From NCBI GenBank assembly GCA_934444695.1, contig CAKSDF010000080.1, forward strand, positions 1 to 8,656: a DNA stretch of 8,656 bases, in the 5' to 3' direction. Origin of the DNA: an uncultured Eubacteriales bacterium. GTDB taxonomy: Bacteria; Bacillota; Clostridia; Oscillospirales; Acutalibacteraceae. The translations under genes were made by a program, and so were the position numbers. Within the stretch, counting starts at the first letter, position 1; each line of letters starts with the position of its first letter. Positions 6,885-8,656 of this stretch are shown in pieces. The notes below the pieces were generated by a model. It was not told the DNA's origin, searched no databases, and was given only the letters and a program-made list of their open reading frames with translations.

Positions 6885-7901
6885 TCAAACGGGAAGAAGT
6901 TCCGTAATTTTTTCGCTGCCAAGAGAGTATCTTACCCCCTCCACAAGGGTGGTCAGGCAGTCGTATTGGTTATTTGCGAGCAGCATATATGCCGAAAGCA
7001 CCGATGAGGGAGAGGTGTCAAACCGCATGGTTTTGCGGCAGATGTCTCTCACTGCCCGTCCGGCGGCAATGTCCGCCGATATGCTGTTTTTGAAGTATTC
7101 GGAATATTTCGATTGCTCGATAAAGCTGTTTACATCATCGGCCTTTCCTTCGCAAAGCTGTTCAAGCGCTTTTTTCTTGAAAATGCCGTGGATGGAAAGA
7201 AGCCGCGATTTTATTTCGCCGGGCGTGGCGTCGAAATATGTCTTTTGGCGAAGTATCATCTGAAGATTCAGAAAATCGGCTTTTATTCCGAAGATCTCAA
7301 CGATTTTTTCGTCTCCGTCGGATATTTCGACAACCTTTTTGCAGAAATAGTCCTCAAAGAGAAATTCCATAAGCGAAAGATCAATGGGCTGTCCCTCGGC
7401 CGGACGGCAAAGGGAAACCATAAGAATCATATCCCGCTTTTTTATGCAGCCTAAAAGATCGTCGAAATCTTTGGCCGCCCTAAGGGCCGAAAGGTCGATA
7501 TCTAAGTGCCGCTCGAGAAAATCGGGAAGGGAAGGACGGAAAAATTCCGATTTGCCGGCGTTAAGCAGCCTCGCAAAGCTCGTTACAAGCTCCTTTTCGC
7601 AATCTATTATCGAAAGACGGTAGAGCTTGGATCCCAAGGCGAAATCGAAACCGAAAAGCTCGGCAAGGTCGGTATAAAGCCGTTCCTTGAGTATTCTTTC
7701 GAGAGACTCGCGGTTTATGGCGGCATCGCTCAAATTGCCGAATCCGTCGGCGTAAAAAGGATTTTCCCTTATGGAAGCGGCCAGCTCCTGAAGATTCGAA
7801 AGGCCGGCCATCTGGCAAAGCCTTTCCTTTGAAAAGAACCTCCCGTATCGCGCCCGCGCCTTTTGAGCGGCGGCAATTTCGGATTTTAAGTTGGCAGACA
7901 T
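6885..7901 (-). CDS. atpC: V/A-type ATPase subunit C (AC39/d family), rotor cap
   Basis: Subunit C is the funnel-shaped protein that connects the D-F shaft to the top of the K ring. The 338-residue length suits the family. The sequence is almost entirely helical, with no membrane segment. It contains the typical motif of an acidic helix followed by DFLNLQMILRQK (about 209-220; compare the family pattern of a helix leading to NL+.ILR.K). A second internal copy of the three-helix fold is implied by length but not clearly visible. The ATG at 7901 has GGAGGTG eight bases upstream; this site forms the last codons of G/H (GAG GTG TAG), so the two are likely coupled. In Enterococcus hirae C lies between E and F (NtpG); here it is the second gene of the operon. 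Confidence 0.9.
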   Translation of the reverse strand: MSANLKSEIAAAQKARARYGRFFSKERLCQMAGLSNLQELAASIRENPFYADGFGNLSDAAINRESLERILKERLYTDLAELFGFDFALGSKLYRLSIIDCEKELVTSFARLLNAGKSEFFRPSLPDFLERHLDIDLSALRAAKDFDDLLGCIKKRDMILMVSLCRPAEGQPIDLSLMEFLFEDYFCKKVVEISDGDEKIVEIFGIKADFLNLQMILRQKTYFDATPGEIKSRLLSIHGIFKKKALEQLCEGKADDVNSFIEQSKYSEYFKNSISADIAAGRAVRDICRKTMRFDTSPSSVLSAYMLLANNQYDCLTTLVEGVRYSLGSEKITELLPV

Positions 7902-7906
7902 AAAGT

Positions 7907-8221
7907 CTACACCTCCGTTACCGCGCCGACAATGTGTTTAAGCCAATTGTCCTTTTCGGCGTTGTATTTTGCGTCTATGGCGTCAAGCTGTTTCTTATAC
8001 TGATCGGCCTGATCGGAAATGCGGCGGTCGGTTTCGGCCGTTTTGTTCTTCTCGTATGTTTCAAGCTCGCTGTTAAGCTTTGCATAGCGGCTGTCGTGCA
8101 GCTCTTTAACGCTCTCGGTGATATGAGAGTCTATTTCGTCCCGCTGCTGCTCGGCTTTTCTGACGTTTTCACGAAGGCTTTTGTCAAGCTTGAGTATAGC
8201 AGAAACATCGTTTATATCCAT
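7907..8221 (-). CDS. atpH: V/A-type ATPase subunit G/H, peripheral stalk
   Basis: This 104-residue protein is nearly all charged coiled coil (about residues 12-95, rich in Glu, Lys, Asp, Arg and Gln, no proline). It closes with a short hydrophobic tail ending HIVGAVTEV. Such a protein at the head of a V-type operon is the partner of E in the peripheral stalk (NtpF in Enterococcus hirae, G or H elsewhere). Coiled coils carry little family-specific signal, so the assignment depends on position, length and the C-terminal tail. The ATG at 8221 has AGGAG at spacing nine. It is the first gene of the operon, after a 179-base region with three inverted repeats. Its opening codons ATGGATATAAA are the same as those of subunit D. 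Confidence 0.8.
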   Translation of the reverse strand: MDINDVSAILKLDKSLRENVRKAEQQRDEIDSHITESVKELHDSRYAKLNSELETYEKNKTAETDRRISDQADQYKKQLDAIDAKYNAEKDNWLKHIVGAVTEV

Positions 8222-8230
8222 AAAAACCGT

Positions 8231-8266
8231 CTCCTACTCTGTCTTTGGGCGGTATGTTTTACCGCC
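8231..8266 (-). promoter_or_regulatory. Leader hairpin and ribosome site of the ATPase operon
   Basis: On the minus strand GGCGGTA-AAACA-TACCGCC forms a perfect 7-base-pair stem with a five-base loop (8248-8266). It ends 12 bases before AGGAG (8231-8235), the site of the first gene. No U-run follows, so it is not a terminator. It may stabilise the message or control access to the ribosome site. That function is inferred from position only. Confidence 0.45.
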
Positions 8267-8274
8267 GCGGTTTT

Positions 8275-8350
8275 AAAAACAAAATTACGTCCGTTTTGGC
8301 TTTTTTAGTCTTTCGGCCTTCTGCCGGCCGGCAGGTGTCAAAACGGCCGT
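8275..8350 (-). terminator. Long imperfect hairpin with U-rich tail between acpP and the ATPase operon
   Basis: Minus-strand arms ACGGCCGTTTTG (8339-8350) and CAAAACGGACGT (8287-8298) pair at 11 of 12 positions and are followed by AATTTTGTTTTT (8275-8286). The 40-base loop contains the 14-base palindrome CTGCCGGCCGGCAG (8321-8334). Stem plus U-rich tail resembles an intrinsic terminator for acpP read-through or an attenuator for the ATPase operon, but the loop is longer than usual. Confidence 0.35.
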
Positions 8351-8370
8351 CTGTCCGAATAAATAGCTGA

Positions 8371-8392
8371 AACCGCCGGCTTTGCGGCGGTT
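8371..8392 (-). terminator. Probable terminator hairpin of acpP
   Basis: AACCGCCG and CGGCGGTT form a perfect 8-base-pair stem with a six-base loop, beginning eight bases after the acpP stop. On the minus strand the tail (TCAGCTATTTATT) is only moderately U-rich. On the plus strand a T5 run follows five bases later, so the hairpin could work in both directions. Position directly after acpP makes termination of that gene the simplest reading. Confidence 0.5.
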
Positions 8393-8400
8393 CCCCGTTT

Positions 8401-8628
8401 TTATTGATGCTCTTCGATATAGTGGACAAGGTCGCCTACACAGCGAAGCTTTTCGACCTCTTCGTCGGGTATTTCAACATCAAAAACATCTTCAACCGAC
8501 ATTATGACGTCCACAAGGTCGAGACTGTCGGCGCCGAGCTCGTCGGCCATGGATGATTCCATCGTGACCTGGCTGGGCTGAAGTTCCAACTGGGTGCAGA
8601 TAATATTTCTCAATTGTTCAAAAACCAT
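8401..8628 (-). CDS. acpP: Acyl carrier protein
   Basis: Acyl carrier protein holds growing fatty acid chains on a phosphopantetheine arm during type II fatty acid synthesis in the cytoplasm. The 75-residue length is exact for the family. ELGADSLDLVDVIM (30-43) is the modification site with S35 as the attachment serine. The acidic helix II and helix III (VEDVFDVEIPDEEVEKL) follow, with the usual C-terminal helix ending YIEEHQ. The ATG at 8628 has GAAAGGG nine bases upstream. The hairpin after the stop suggests a transcription unit separate from the ATPase. Only 28 bases upstream are visible, so its own promoter or fatty-acid operon cannot be judged. A carrier for another pathway is possible, but the sequence looks like a housekeeping acpP. 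Confidence 0.95.
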   Translation of the reverse strand: MVFEQLRNIICTQLELQPSQVTMESSMADELGADSLDLVDVIMSVEDVFDVEIPDEEVEKLRCVGDLVHYIEEHQ

Positions 8629-8656
8629 AATCGAAACCCTTTCTTAATTAACTTAA

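Larger units (their letters stand above)
1..8221 (-). other. V/A-type ATPase operon G/H-C-I-K-F-E-A-B-(D)
   Basis: Nine consecutive genes on one strand encode every core part of an A/V-type rotary ATPase: head (A, B), shaft (D, F), cap (C), ring (K), membrane stator (I) and peripheral stalk (E, G/H). Spacings are 2 to 25 bases apart from the 47-base gap before K. No terminator-like hairpin is seen inside, which supports a single transcript. The operon continues beyond the left edge. Confidence 0.92.

Noticed and set aside
8222..8300. Sigma-70 promoter for the ATPase operon
   Set aside because: The best -10-like hexamers (TAATTT, TAAAAC) lack a matching -35 at 16-18 bases; the evidence is too weak to place a promoter.
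1..8656. F-type ATP synthase
   Set aside because: The A subunit has the V/A-type insert, the I subunit is the large two-domain form, and C (AC39) and F subunits are present; these belong to V/A-type enzymes only.
1..8656. Novel defence, mobile or CRISPR system
   Set aside because: All coding space is taken by recognisable ATPase subunits and acyl carrier protein; no transposase, repeat array, integrase or tRNA is seen.

Overview
The window holds one long minus-strand operon encoding a rotary A/V-type (bacterial vacuolar-type) ATPase. Upstream of it on the same strand is a complete acyl carrier protein gene. Strong Shine-Dalgarno sites, two TTG starts and a clostridial-looking A subunit suggest a member of the Firmicutes, probably class Clostridia (perhaps an Oscillospiraceae-like gut or anaerobic lineage). 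This placement is inferred from remembered family features, not from a search.

Layout in transcription order, from high to low coordinates: acpP (8628-8401); a 179-base intergenic region with three inverted repeats (8400-8222); then ATPase subunits G/H (8221-7907), C (7901-6885), I (6870-4951), K (4903-4469), F (4443-4135), E (4124-3534), A (3511-1748), B (1732-353) and D (350 to the window edge, truncated). Gaps inside the operon are mostly 2 to 25 bases, and several Shine-Dalgarno sites lie inside or against the preceding stop codon, so the genes are probably co-transcribed and translationally coupled. The one larger internal gap is the A+T-rich 47 bases before K.

Together the products make a full machine. 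A and B form the catalytic A3B3 head. D and F form the central shaft, and C is the cap that joins the shaft to the ring. K forms the ion-carrying ring. I provides the stator half-channels, and E with G/H forms the peripheral stalks. The catalytic residues (P-loop, GER glutamate, the arginine of SLSRLM, the ring glutamate and the arginine of subunit I) are all visible, so the enzyme looks functional. Whether it pumps ions or makes ATP cannot be read from the sequence.

I see no defence system, mobile element, CRISPR array, tRNA or rRNA, and no convincing plus-strand gene. The points worth a second look lie within the operon: a gene order unlike the Enterococcus hirae operon, TTG starts on both head subunits only, nearly identical translation-start modules on E and I (and a shorter match on G/H and D), an unusual K subunit with a signal-peptide-like second helix and no glutamine ligands for sodium, and the hairpin-rich leader.
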